64,000 bases of DNA from Oenanthe sinensis (Eukaryota > Streptophyta > Magnoliopsida > Apiales > Apiaceae): positions 50,965,455 to 51,029,454 of the forward strand of contig CM053799.1 of assembly GCA_028671895.1 (NCBI GenBank). The letters are read 5' to 3'. Of this stretch, positions 10,019-20,545 are shown piece after piece. Each line of letters opens with the position of its first letter. The stretch's first letter is position 1. The translations under genes were made by a program, and so were the position numbers. Under the pieces are notes generated by a model, which saw only the letters and a program-made list of their open reading frames with translations, did no database searches and was not told the DNA's origin.

Positions 10019-13000
10019 ATGAAAATGTGTAAATTCACCTGGTATTACACAATCATGGTGCTTCTCATCTTCTTGCAACACCAAATAGTTTCTTCATCTA
10101 TGCATTTGAGTCCTTCCATGCAAAAAATTGCATTGTTCCAGTTTAAGCTGAGCTTGGCAATCAGCACTCCTCAAAATTGCTCCTATCGTTCCCCATACTA
10201 TGATTATTACGAAATACCTTCACACCCAAAGACAATGAATTGGAGCATGAGTTCCAATCACTGCACATGGGAGGGAGTGAGCTGTGAACACAAGACGGGA
10301 AACGTAATAGGACTTGATCTAAGTTGCAGCCAGCTGGAAGGAGCCATACTTGCAAACAGCACCCTCTTCCAAATCTCTCATCTCCACTTCCTCAACCTTT
10401 CTCACAACAACTTTTCCCTCTCCAAAGAGTTCCCTCAGGAATTCGGTTTCTTTGCAAAAGGTTTGACACATCTCAACCTTTCTCGTACTCAATTTTCTGG
10501 AAGAGTCCCCTCAGGAATATCTCATTTGTATAAACTGGTCTCACTTGATCTAAGTTTCAACTATGATGTTAAACTTGAAGAAGAAGTGTTTAAATCAGTA
10601 ATGCAGAATATGAGTCAACTCAGAGTGCTTAATCTAAGATCAGTTAACATATCTTCCGTTGTACCCATGAATTTGTCTACTTCTCTAAGAGTTCTTAACC
10701 TTCGGTATACTGGTTTACATGGAGAATTACTCCAAGAGGTTTTCCACCTCCCCAATTTACAAGTGCTGGATTTATCTTGGAATACAAACCTCACTGGTAT
10801 GTTACCCAAGAATTTGTCTACTTCTCTAAGAGTTCTCAGCCTCTATAATACTGGTTTACATGGAGAATTACCCCAAGAGGTTTTCCACCTCTCCAATTTA
10901 CAAGTGCTAGATTTATCTTTTAATACAAACCTCACTGGTATGTTACCCACGAATTTGTCTACTTCCCTAAGAGTTCTCAACCTTGTAGCAACTGGTTTAT
11001 ATGGAGTAGTACCCCAAGAGGTTTTCCACCTCCCCAACTTGGAAATACTACGAGTTTCATCTACTAGAAAGCTGACAGGTAGATTACCCAAAGTTAAGTG
11101 GGGAAGTAGTGATACTCTCCGATTCCTTCTTCTATCTGGCATGGACATAGATGGAGGTATACCCGATTCAATAGGTTTTCTGGAGTCGTTGTCCTTTTTG
11201 GAACTCTCCTACTGTAATTTGTCTGGGCCGATACCAACATCCATAGCGAACTTGGGTCAGCTTACTTCCTTGGGCCTTAGTGGTAATAATTTTAATGGCC
11301 CAATTCCAAAAGTTTTAGCACATCTTACAAACTTAAGAAATCTGTTCCTTTTTGGAAACAATTTTAGTGGTCCGTTTCCTTCTTGGGTTTTGCAATTTAG
11401 AGAACTCGATAGCTTATATTTGATTAATAATTTACTAACAGGACCTCTACCTCCTTGGTTGTTTCACCATCCATCATTGCAATTCTTATATTTAGGTTCT
11501 AATGGATTCACAGGTCAGTTACCTGAATTTGACTCCTCCAAATCGCAGCTGCAAAAATTTGATTGTAACAACAATTTACTCTATGGACCCATTCCACAAT
11601 CATTTTCTCAACTTGTCAACCTCACTCACCTATATTTGTCATCAAACAATTTCAGTGGTGTTTTAGATATTGAAATGTTTTCAAGCCTTGAGTATCTTGA
11701 TCTTTCTCATAATAATCTCTCGGTGAAAAGTATGGCCACACTCCCTTCTACGCTTTACCATTTGGACTTGTCATCCTGCAACATTCAAGAGTTCCCGCAC
11801 TTTTCAAGAGACGCAGAGATTGAATTGGATTATGTAGACCTATCAAACAATCAAATTGAAGGGGAGATTCCTCATTGGATTGGGTTAATGCATTGGTTCC
11901 CATTCTCTACTCTGAATCTTTCTCACAACAGATTAACAGGTGATCTTGAGAAACTACCTTGGAATAATATTACGAATCTCGATCTTCAGTCGAATATGTT
12001 AAATGGATCGTTGCCCAACTTGATCTGTAATTCTAGTTTTCTTGAGATTCTAAATTTGTCTAACAACAAGTTAAGCGGTGTACTCCCGGTATGCTCAAAA
12101 AATTTGACTACTCTTTCTGTGTTTGATCTGCGGATGAATAATATTGAGGGGAACCTGCCATCAACCTTGTCAAATTTTCGTAATTTGCAAAGTTTAAATT
12201 TGTATGGAAACAAATTAGAGGGAAGAATTCCTTCTTCTTTTGCTGAGTTTACATATTTAGAAACTCTTGATCTTGGAAGAAATCAGATAAATGATACATT
12301 CCCGCACTGTTTGGAAGCTCTTTCGAATCTGCAAGTTCTTGTTCTGAAATGGAATCAGTTTCATGGTCTTCTAAACAAGAGTTTCATGGTTGAACATCCG
12401 TTTCGTAGCTTGAGAATAATTGATTTGTCGTACAATGATTTTTCGGGTCCACTGCCATCAATATATTTCAGAAATTTCAAGGCTATGATGAATAGTGCAG
12501 TGAATAAAAGAGAGCGTAGTTATATGGGGAATACCTATTACAGTGATTCCACGACTCTGGTAATTAAAGGCGTAGAGTTTGTGTTACAAAGAATTTTAAC
12601 TGTTTTCACAACCGTTGATGTATCAAATAATAATTTTGAAGGAGAGATTGTTGAAAGCATTGGAGATCTAGTGTCACTTAGATATCTCAATTTTTCCTAC
12701 AATCAACTAACAGGCCACATACCATCCTCGATTGGAAAATTGTCGATGCTGGAGTCATTAGACCTCTCATTCAACCGGTTTGAAGGAGAAATTCCTTATC
12801 AGCTCGCTAGTATAAATTCACTTGCACGTCTAAATCTGTCTTGCAACCAACTTACTGGTCATATTCCTCAAGGACCGCAATTCAACACGTTTGGTAATGA
12901 TAGCTATGCCGATAACTTGGCACTGTGTGGATATCCCTTGTCGAAAGGGTGTGAGCGTGATTTAGAGAATCAAAAGGAAGGTGAAGACGATGATTACTTC

Positions 13001-13171
13001 TTTAGTGGTTTTACTTGGAATGCTGTGGTTATTGGATATGGTTGTGGAGTGGTTCCTGCATTTGTTATCGGATACTTGATGTTGCTGGCAGGAAAACCAA
13101 AATGGTTTGTTGGAATTATTGCCAGGGAATTGGGTCTCAAGATCAGGAGGATGGAGATCAAATTGCGATAA
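10019..13171 (+). CDS. LRR receptor-like protein (Cf/RLP12 type), intact
   Basis: 1050 aa in a single exon, as usual for this family of cell-surface immune and developmental receptors without a kinase domain. A hydrophobic signal peptide (about residues 1-26, MVLLIFLQ core) is followed by the N-terminal LRR cap with paired cysteines (HCTWEGVSC, 82-89), about thirty extracellular LRRs of the LxxLxLSxNxLxGxIP type, an island domain near 822-868 (RERSYMGNTYYSDSTT), final LRRs, an LCGYPLSKGC cap, an acidic stretch (EGEDDDYF), one transmembrane helix (about 1000-1024) with GYGCG and other small-residue spacing, and a short basic tail starting KPKW. Such proteins usually signal through a SOBIR1/BAK1-type co-receptor (known of the family, not shown here). 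Residues 218-358 hold a tandem 47-residue amplification. The start ATG follows the TATA box closely, and a second ATG lies two codons on. Confidence 0.93.
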   Translation: MKMCKFTWYYTIMVLLIFLQHQIVSSSMHLSPSMQKIALFQFKLSLAISTPQNCSYRSPYYDYYEIPSHPKTMNWSMSSNHCTWEGVSCEHKTGNVIGLDLSCSQLEGAILANSTLFQISHLHFLNLSHNNFSLSKEFPQEFGFFAKGLTHLNLSRTQFSGRVPSGISHLYKLVSLDLSFNYDVKLEEEVFKSVMQNMSQLRVLNLRSVNISSVVPMNLSTSLRVLNLRYTGLHGELLQEVFHLPNLQVLDLSWNTNLTGMLPKNLSTSLRVLSLYNTGLHGELPQEVFHLSNLQVLDLSFNTNLTGMLPTNLSTSLRVLNLVATGLYGVVPQEVFHLPNLEILRVSSTRKLTGRLPKVKWGSSDTLRFLLLSGMDIDGGIPDSIGFLESLSFLELSYCNLSGPIPTSIANLGQLTSLGLSGNNFNGPIPKVLAHLTNLRNLFLFGNNFSGPFPSWVLQFRELDSLYLINNLLTGPLPPWLFHHPSLQFLYLGSNGFTGQLPEFDSSKSQLQKFDCNNNLLYGPIPQSFSQLVNLTHLYLSSNNFSGVLDIEMFSSLEYLDLSHNNLSVKSMATLPSTLYHLDLSSCNIQEFPHFSRDAEIELDYVDLSNNQIEGEIPHWIGLMHWFPFSTLNLSHNRLTGDLEKLPWNNITNLDLQSNMLNGSLPNLICNSSFLEILNLSNNKLSGVLPVCSKNLTTLSVFDLRMNNIEGNLPSTLSNFRNLQSLNLYGNKLEGRIPSSFAEFTYLETLDLGRNQINDTFPHCLEALSNLQVLVLKWNQFHGLLNKSFMVEHPFRSLRIIDLSYNDFSGPLPSIYFRNFKAMMNSAVNKRERSYMGNTYYSDSTTLVIKGVEFVLQRILTVFTTVDVSNNNFEGEIVESIGDLVSLRYLNFSYNQLTGHIPSSIGKLSMLESLDLSFNRFEGEIPYQLASINSLARLNLSCNQLTGHIPQGPQFNTFGNDSYADNLALCGYPLSKGCERDLENQKEGEDDDYFFSGFTWNAVVIGYGCGVVPAFVIGYLMLLAGKPKWFVGIIARELGLKIRRMEIKLR
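10670..11092 (+). repeat. Three 141-bp tandem repeats inside the RLP coding region
   Basis: AATTTGTCTACTTC recurs at 10670, 10811 and 10952, exactly 141 bp apart. Each unit encodes 47 residues, that is two LRRs, opening NLSTSLRVL and containing GLHGEL and PQEVFHLPNL. The units are nearly identical at the DNA level except in solvent-exposed codons, and the third is most diverged. The repeat keeps the frame, so the receptor's repeat number has recently grown. Confidence 0.95.
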
Positions 13172-13544
13172 AGATTTGTGGTAATTTGTATATCATGTTA
13201 ACTGTCATCCCAATTCTTAAGTATTCAATAATTGTGAAATAATATTCCCATATGTTTCTTCTCTGATCTATTTATGTTAGCCCTTGGGTAATAACAACTT
13301 TCCGCAGCTCTACATTGTTTTCTTTTTGCGGGCTACACAAAGCAGTGCTTCTATTATTGACCATAGCAGTTGTGGGAGTGTTTGCGTAGTCGTAGTCAGT
13401 GCAGTAAAATTTTAAGTTCCAAGAGTGAACCAACTTGGTTTATTATGCTTTTACAAAATGTATTTTTCTGATAAAAAATGTCTACCTGGCATAGTCACAT
13501 ATTAGGACATCTAAGATAGTGAGAACTGCTACAGTGCTACCTTC
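13172..13544. other. RLP 3' flank, no gene seen
   Basis: Presumed 3' untranslated region of the receptor-like protein gene and spacer. No open frame or repeat was recognised before the RLP relic that follows. Confidence 0.4.
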
Positions 13545-13890
13545 TTCAAGTCATGATGAATGGTGACTATGAATAAAGTAAAGTTTTGTTATATGGAGCA
13601 TACTAGGTATCACAGTGACTCCACAGTTGTAGTGATTAAAGGAAGAGATATTGATTTATGGAGATTGTTAAGTCCGTCAGAAATAGTCACTCAGATATCT
13701 CAGTTTTTCCGGAAATAATCTCACAGGCCACATAGCATCCTTTATTGGAAAATTTTCAATGTTAGAGTAACTAGATCTCTCGTTCAACTGACTTAAAGGA
13801 CAGCTTACCACTATAAATATTCATTTGCATGTCTAATTCGGTCTTGCAACCAATTCAGTACATTTGAAAAACATAGCTATGTTGTACGTT
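13545..13890 (+). pseudogene. Degenerate RLP C-terminal fragment
   Basis: The DNA follows the last third of the neighbouring intact RLP with many stops and indels. TATCACAGTGACTCCAC corresponds to its island domain, CTCACAGGCCACATA and GGAAAATTTTCAATGTTAGA to its last LRRs, and the piece ending near ACATAGCTATG to the segment just before its LCGYP cap. The cap, transmembrane helix and tail are absent. It shows that a second RLP once lay here in tandem. Confidence 0.8.
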
Positions 13891-13908
13891 TTACATTTTA
13901 CAATAAAT

Positions 13909-13950
<42 letters not shown>
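13909..13950 (+). repeat. (GGCTCA)7 hexanucleotide microsatellite
   Basis: Seven perfect GGCTCA units follow an ATG at 13906 in phase, so an 81-codon frame (13906-14152) opens with alternating Ala-Gln and continues with hydrophobic sequence (DIIEFFIFATKWLYGLFC). I do not recognise that frame as a gene and do not call it one. Confidence 0.9.
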
Positions 13951-13952
<2 letters not shown>

Positions 13953-14136
13953 GTCTTCATTTCTTAAACATGTTTGCTGATACATTATATTGTACAGTTT
14001 ACGATATTATAGAGTTTTTTATATTCGCTACGAAATGGCTTTATGGTTTATTTTGTTTTAATCGCTATCATGGACTAATAGAAAATCTAAAACTGGCTCA
14101 CATTTGGCAGAGATGCCACGAATTGTGGGGGAAAAT

Positions 14137-14195
14137 TCCAACTGTTTCCTGATATTTTTTATTCTCTCTTTTGTTGAGACTTGTTTGCTGAATTA
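14137..14195 (+). repeat. Short direct repeat pair (second copy 14680-14735)
   Basis: ATTCCAACTGTTTCCTGATATTTT followed by a similar run ending GAAACTTGTTT or GAGACTTGTTT occurs at about 14137-14195 and again at about 14680-14735. The DNA between them is non-coding. Confidence 0.7.
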
Positions 14196-14993
14196 CACAA
14201 TATATCATGCATATGTTTTTCTACCAACCTCTTCTGTGATGTTAACAACTCTCGTATCAGCAACTGGAGTTGTAGGATCTCCAGTACTGACAAGAAATAT
14301 GTGCATATATTGGCAATGAAGAGGCAGGACTCTTGCTAGGCAGGACTCTTGCTTCATTTCTTAAATGGTTAATCTAAATATCAAAATACTCAGCACATAC
14401 ACATTTTTACATTCACAAAATTCGAACTCTCTACTTCTTGGTTATCGAATAGTTCGATGAGGATCTAAGCTTTTTGCTTATTTTGCAGTGGAAACGGCCT
14501 CATGATTAATGTAGAGTGATCAAAGGATTATAACTTAGTTAATTAAAGGGTAAGGTTAATTTAGAGAATACCTACATTCACATGTTTGGCCTACAAAAGA
14601 TATAGTAAATCTCTCATCACTTGTCTTCCATCCTCAGCAAACACTCTCTTTTTGTCTTCTCCTTGTCATCTTTCTAAATTCCAACTGTTTCCTGATATTT
14701 TCTATTTACTCTTTTGTTGAAACTTGTTTTTGGAACCGTGATATACATACAAATGCACACAGTGACACAGAGATACACAAACATACTGATTCACCACAAC
14801 CAGCTTCTCAGAAATTTCATTCTGTTGAGATAATTTAAAATTATTTTCTAAGATATAAAACCAATAAGGTTCAATAATCGCAATCCAGCAACCATGTCAA
14901 AAGCTAAAAAAATTATCTTGGCTATTTTTCTTGAAATTATCTCTTTAAAGTTAAAAAATTGTGAGAAATACTGACTTTTATGCTTTTGAGCAG

Positions 14994-15112
14994 TCATTTA
15001 CAGGTGGCAGCAATCTGTTCGTCCAAAAATGGCTACGGCTAAGAATATATTTGTGTTCATGAACTTTTTGTATACACTTGTGGTTCTCAACTGCTCGTGC
15101 GTTGGTTTCATG
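14994..15112 (+). pseudogene. Duplicated penultimate exon of the LPLAT gene
   Basis: 119 bp with an acceptor (TTTTGAGCAG) and a donor (ATG|GTAAGT). The frame starts YRWQQSVRPKMATAKN and ends LNCSCVGFM, and it is nearly identical to 16916-17034. The following 100 bp or so (to about 15240) also match the 3' flank of the full pseudogene at about 17495-17597. This is the stub of a first tandem LPLAT copy whose other exons are gone. Confidence 0.85.
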
Positions 15113-15406
15113 GTAAGTATTTCATATATTGTGTCAATAATTTAAAGGAATTATATTTCATTCTGAATTATTTTTCTCATCCTCGTCCATTTGATCAAAA
15201 TGTCTGGAAAATATGCTGTAAAGACTAGAAATTGTTAAATATATGCATATCTTTTTTATATTTTATGATAGTCAGAATTAATTATGTTTCACTTCTGCAC
15301 AGGTGAGTCCGTATCCTAGACGTCCTTTTAGTGATGGTGAGAGTTGATCAAGTATATTGACAAGGAAATATAATGCTCCGTGTTTGATAGTGGCACATGT
15401 TTGTAG

Positions 15407-17234
15407 GTGCCTTAATGGTGCTCACACTAAAAGTCATATCTTGTGCAATTAATTATAATGATGGATTACTGAAGGAGGAAGATTTGCGTGAGGCATAAAA
15501 GAAAAACCGTTTGCTTAGGTTGCCTTCTTTAATTGAGTATTTTGGATACTGTCTCTGTTGTGGTAGTCACTTTGCCGGTCCAGTTTTTGAGATCAAAGAT
15601 TATCTGGAATGGACTGAAAGAAAAGGGGTATGTTTCTTTGTATTGTTTTCTTCTGGTTTAAAATTTTGTGGATAGAAGATATTGTATTCCATATATGTTT
15701 TCATAACCCTGTTTCCTTTATTTCTCTTCACAATTAGATTTGGCGCCTTCAGATAAGGGGCGATCCCCATCTCCATACTAGCCAGCACTCAAAGCAATTC
15801 TCCAAGCTGATATATGCATGGGTTTGTACTTATACCTTGTACCCCAGTTCCCGCTGACTCGTTTTACTGAACCTGTATATCAAGAGGGTTTTCTGGAAAC
15901 GGTTGGATTACCAATACATAGCTGGCTTTACTGCACATTGGAAGAATTACTTCATATGGTCAATATCTGAATCTTCTATCTTTATTTCTGGTCTGGGTTT
16001 CAGTGGATGGAAAAATACTTCACCACCCAAAGCACAATGGGACCGTGCAAAAAATGTAGACATCTTGGGTGTTGAGTTGGCAAAGAGTTCAGTTCAGCTG
16101 CCACGTGTGGAACATACAAGTCAGTACCTGGTTACGTCATTGTAAGTTCCACCTCTTTTTGAATATGCATACTTATTTTCTTGTTGCTTATTTGTCACCA
16201 TTGTTTTCAGAGGCTGCAAAAGCAGTCTGCGAACTGGCCGGGGTAATTTGTCTTTTATGCCAGAGGATTACATTCAAGCATGATTAAACTTAATTTTTTT
16301 AGTAATATATTTGTGGTTTAATTTTTTTTATTTTCCCCTAGATGTTTATGACAGACTCGTTCAGAAGGGAAAGAAACCTGGTTTCTTTCAGTTGCTGGCT
16401 ACACAGACTGTCATGCTGTATGGCATGTAAGTTGTGCCTACCATAAATCTCTACTCTGAAATGACAATAAACCAAGAATTGATGGGGACTGTATTTTATA
16501 ATGATAGTCTTGGCTGTTGAATTTTTGTGTAAGAATTGTGTAAACTTTATTCCCTGGCTTGCCAATTGCCATATGAAATATAGATTGAGAGCATGGTGCT
16601 TCCTAAAAATCATCACCACTATTTAGATCATTCGAAATGTGTCCGTATAGCCTGAATGAAGGCTCTTCTTCCTCTTTAGAAAAAGCATGTGTTCATCCAC
16701 TTGCTTTATTGTCAAAATTTACTTAATTAATCTGACTGATTGAGTTGTTCTTTTCCATGTAACAGGGTCTCTATCCTGGGTACATTATATTCTACGTTCA
16801 GTCAGCTTTGATGATTGCTGGTTCAAGAGGTAGCAAGCAGCGTATATAGTCTGTACTATGATCAGAAAATTAGGCATTTTTCTATTAGAGTACTAACTTT
16901 TATGATTTCGAGCAGTCATTTACAGGTGGCAGCAATCTGTTCCTCCAAAAATGGCTTCGGCTAAGAATATATTTGTATTCATGAACTTTTTGTATACACT
17001 TATGGTTCTCAACTGCTCGTGCGTTGGTTTCATGGCAAGTCTTTCATATATTATGCCAATATATGAGACAGAAAAAAAAACTTGATTGCAGAAAAGACCA
17101 ACTAATTGAATAAGAAGATTAATACTTGTTTGGATCGTTTGTATTGCAACCATTGTTCCATAACATTGGTCATTCTTGGTAAGATTATCAAGCCGGCACG
17201 ACCTGTTAGAGCAAAAGCTCGAGAAGAAGAGTGA
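15407..17234 (+). pseudogene. Lysophospholipid acyltransferase 1-like (LPLAT/LPCAT1, MBOAT) pseudogene
   Basis: Exons 15407-15627, 15738-16141, 16342-16426, 16766-16829, 16916-17034 and a last one ending in TGA at 17232-17234 follow the second half of plant LPLAT1. This is an ER membrane-bound O-acyltransferase that re-acylates lysophosphatidylcholine and related lipids. Matching pieces include LKVISCAINYNDG, LPSLIEYFGYCLCCG, FAGPVFEIKDYLEWTE, YFIWSISESSIFIS, NVDILGVELAKSSVQLP, KKPGFFQLLATQTV, LYPGYIIFYVQSALMIAG and the basic C-terminus KPARPVRAKAREEE. The gene is dead: a TAA at 15495-15497, frameshifts in the second exon and at its end, a frameshift at the site of the conserved tryptophan-histidine segment (about 16412-16426), and a GC donor after 17034. 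The 5' half is absent. Confidence 0.85.
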
Positions 17235-19167
17235 GGTAGAATTATAATTTTGGATCCTGAAGTCGTCGGATTGAGATTCACAAATCAGTAGCGCTCTTTG
17301 TTTTTGCTAACTAATCAGTAGCGCTCTTCTCCAAGCCATATTGCCTCGTGTTGCTATACTGTGAAAACATTTATGGCTGAAATTCTTTGGCCTGCCCATG
17401 TTGGGGTACTGGCCTCGTAAGCACCGGTCTCATTTAAGCGAAATGACCTATAGTCAAACTTGTAGAGTTGTATACTTATTTAGATTAAACGAGGAACCTA
17501 AAGGAATTATATTTCGTTCTGAATTATTTGTCTCATCCTCATCTACTTGATCAAAATGTCTGGAGAATATGCTGTAAAGACCAGAAATTGTAACTATCAA
17601 TTTAATACAAGTCCTGATAGGGTAGATTTATTAAGACAATGACAATGCAGAGACTACGAAGCCATCCAGAGGAGAAAGAAAAGGTGGAACCTTTCTCTCT
17701 GTTTTGGTATATTGATTAGAAGTCTATTTATTTGTATCCCAAGAGAAAGGGCATGTATATTGAAGACTAGCACATTGTGTATTTGCATGATTTGTCGGCA
17801 TATGAGGTTCTATAATCAATGTACATTTACATTCCTGTGCTGCATTAAGGTCGACATAACCAAAGATTAAAGAAGAGTGAGCTGGAGATGTAGGGACCTT
17901 AGAGCTCCATTCTGTGCTTAGTCCAATATCATGTCTTGAATGAGGCAGCTGAAATGTTGACTTTTATTGCCTCCCCTGTTGAAGAAGAAATGCTAGTTAG
18001 TGGTATGCTCTCTGGACCACAACTCTCTCGCAAGTTTCTACCGTGGAGAAAATAAAGTATCTAAAGAAACAAATTTTGTATATTTTTATCGAAAGTTAGG
18101 AGTTTTTTTAGGTTTAGAAAGTTATAAATTTTAATAGATTATAATACAAAGTTGGAGTGTCACATCTAAAATAGTGGTAGGGGTAAGGCATGCGTAAATT
18201 TGATAACAAGAAGAAAATATATATATCGCGATTTTGAAAAATTTATATACCTCCGCTCTTCCAATCAGGCATCTCAGGCATCTCACTTAAAGGAGGGAAA
18301 GGACGAATTTTCCCTGCTAAGCCTTGTTCTTCTTTTGCATAATGCTACTCACAATTATTGTTAGTGTGTGATTAGTTTCCTTGCAACACGCCAACACTCA
18401 AGGTATGAACTGGAATCAACCCCACTTGTTGATGAATAATATGCAGTCTTTTGGATGTTATGCAACTCAAGTCTCCAGTGTTAAACATGTACGTTCTTCC
18501 CCATGGCATGCCACACTACTACAAAGATAATGGTCCCTTCTTATGATTGCAAATGAATTATCTCCCACTGTGTACTGATAAAACATCCCTTCTCTTAATG
18601 ACTTTCGGAACAATGGTAGCTTTAAGATGTACACAAATTTTACTCGACATGAAAAAGTATCCGTTTTCATATAGGATAATATAAATTTTTTAGGACACTA
18701 ATACATGTAATTAGCAACACAAACACGCAGAGAGAAGATCAGAAGGTGTGTTTTGCATCATTGTATTCCCTGTGACACATAAACTTCCAGTATGATTTTT
18801 TTTCATCTGCTTCACTTTTTTTTCTGCCATTTCACTTTACTTGTATAAAGAAAAGAACTTGGTTTGTCTAAGCCATTTCGTTTCTTTTTGAATCTAAAGT
18901 TTCGTTTTGAATCTAAAGTCAACATCAAGATTCAGTTGTTGTCTAAAGAGTATACGACAAATTAATTCATGCACATTTGTTTATGTATTTAACATACAAA
19001 TAGGCATCTATTTACTTTTAAGATGAAAGTATTTTCATTATATATAGATGGTTCAAGTACACATTCCAAACAATATTCCTCTCTGCACCCTGCCTTCCCT
19101 GACCATTCCTCTCTGCTGTACAATATATACATGTACAGTATATGATTATTATCATTAGACAATTGTG
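17235..19167. other. Non-coding region downstream of LPLAT pseudogene
   Basis: The first 360 bp include the LPLAT 3' flank, part of which (about 17495-17597) also follows the duplicated exon at 15138-15240. The rest is AT-rich with scattered short frames. One minus-strand frame (18467-18670, containing MFYQYTVGDNSFAI) faintly recalls a plastocyanin-like domain, but I could not support it. Confidence 0.4.
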
Positions 19168-19404
19168 AAATTCTTGGAGCATCCAAAAATCATGAAATCT
19201 TTTCTATAATGTTCTTTGAGTATTTAGAGACTTTGTAAAAATATGAGTTTATTTTATTTGGGCTCCAATGATTTTTAAAGCTTTATTGTCTTTTAAAATA
19301 ATTTATCTTATAAATTCTCTAATAAATTAGTTGCAAGTCCTAAAAATATTTCAAAAATATGCACGTGTATCTAATTTTATCTTCTATATTTTAAAAATAT
19401 AAAA
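19168..19404 (+). repeat. Dispersed repeat A, copy 2
   Basis: Same orientation and more than 90 percent alike by eye to 6636-6853, with about 16 extra bp in the middle. It lies in plain intergenic DNA, 12.5 kb from copy 1. Confidence 0.85.
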
Positions 19405-19660
19405 AATTTTACTTTTCCCTAATTTTCTAATAGATTATTAATGATTTTCTTTATGCCCCTAGCTGATTAACTTGTATAACCATTCTTCTGCATGTTTCCA
19501 GTTCAGTCGGTTCTTGTGTGTGTGAAAATGACCCCTTAGTGTACTTATTATAAAATGATCTCCTATTTAAAATTATTACGAACATGTTTTTTGTGATATA
19601 ATTTTAATTTCGAATATGAAGATACACTAGAGCAGTATATAGTAGTAGTATTTATTTAAA

Positions 19661-19680
19661 TCTGTATCTATTATAATAAG
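19661..19680 (+). mobile_element. Candidate 5' terminus of a Helitron
   Basis: TCTGTATCTATTATAATAAG preceded by A fits the usual plant Helitron start (TC followed by a CTATTATAA-type stretch, inserted after A). It lies 400 bp upstream of the first exon attributed to the element's Rep-helicase gene. The matching 3' end (hairpin plus CTRR) was not found on this strand. Confidence 0.45.
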
Positions 19681-20545
19681 TTCCTACTAGTGAAGAGTTG
19701 GGTGGAAATTTCACTTTTATCCCTATTTTAAGGGTATATTGGTAACTTCCACTTGACATATGGGTTAACGGGTTGACCCAGCCTCCTAATTTATACTATT
19801 TTTTATGTATTTTCAGGTTAACCCGTTATCCAACTTAGACCCACCCATGTAACATTACCAACGTATCATACAAACATATATCGCACGCAGCTTCTTTGCT
19901 ACTCCATCGATAGCTTCATCTAGGTTGTTCAAAATTCAAAAATCCCTTGATTCAAGCCATGATAATTGTTCGATATTTTTTCTGCTGTTGGAGAATAGCT
20001 GTGTCTTCTAATTCAAAATATGCAGATAATATTGTGATTCTATCGTCCTGCTTTTTACGTTCAAACCATGAATGATGGAACCGGACTTGATCAACCATCA
20101 GGTTAGTGTAATAGTTTTTACAATTTGATGCATGTTTTAAATGAGGTTTATGGTTAATTCGTTGTTGAAGCAGGACAGAAGCGTGGTCCTGTATCCAGCC
20201 TTTCTCCTTCAAAACTCAAACCTGGTATGTATATCTACAGAGCATACTCAGGTAATTATTAATTTATGCATCGCTTTTGTTCATCTCTTATCAATGAATT
20301 TTGCTTATTTTCAGTTTTCAGACGTCGTTTGACTCCGGTGGATGCTGCATCGCAGTCCAACTCCGTTGATAAAGAGAATCGTGATCCTAATATACTCAAG
20401 ACAAATCGCTTACCCTACTCATCTGTTAGGGAGTATACTGAACTATTCGTTTGAAGTATATGACATTGTCCTTTTTTATTGAGAATCTTGAATGCGTATT
20501 TTAACACTATTTGTATATTATATATTGTGGATAATCTAGTATCAA

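Noticed and set aside
18467..18670. Minus-strand frame resembling a plastocyanin-like domain
   Set aside because: The match rests on one short stretch, stops follow on both sides, and the copper ligands cannot be placed.
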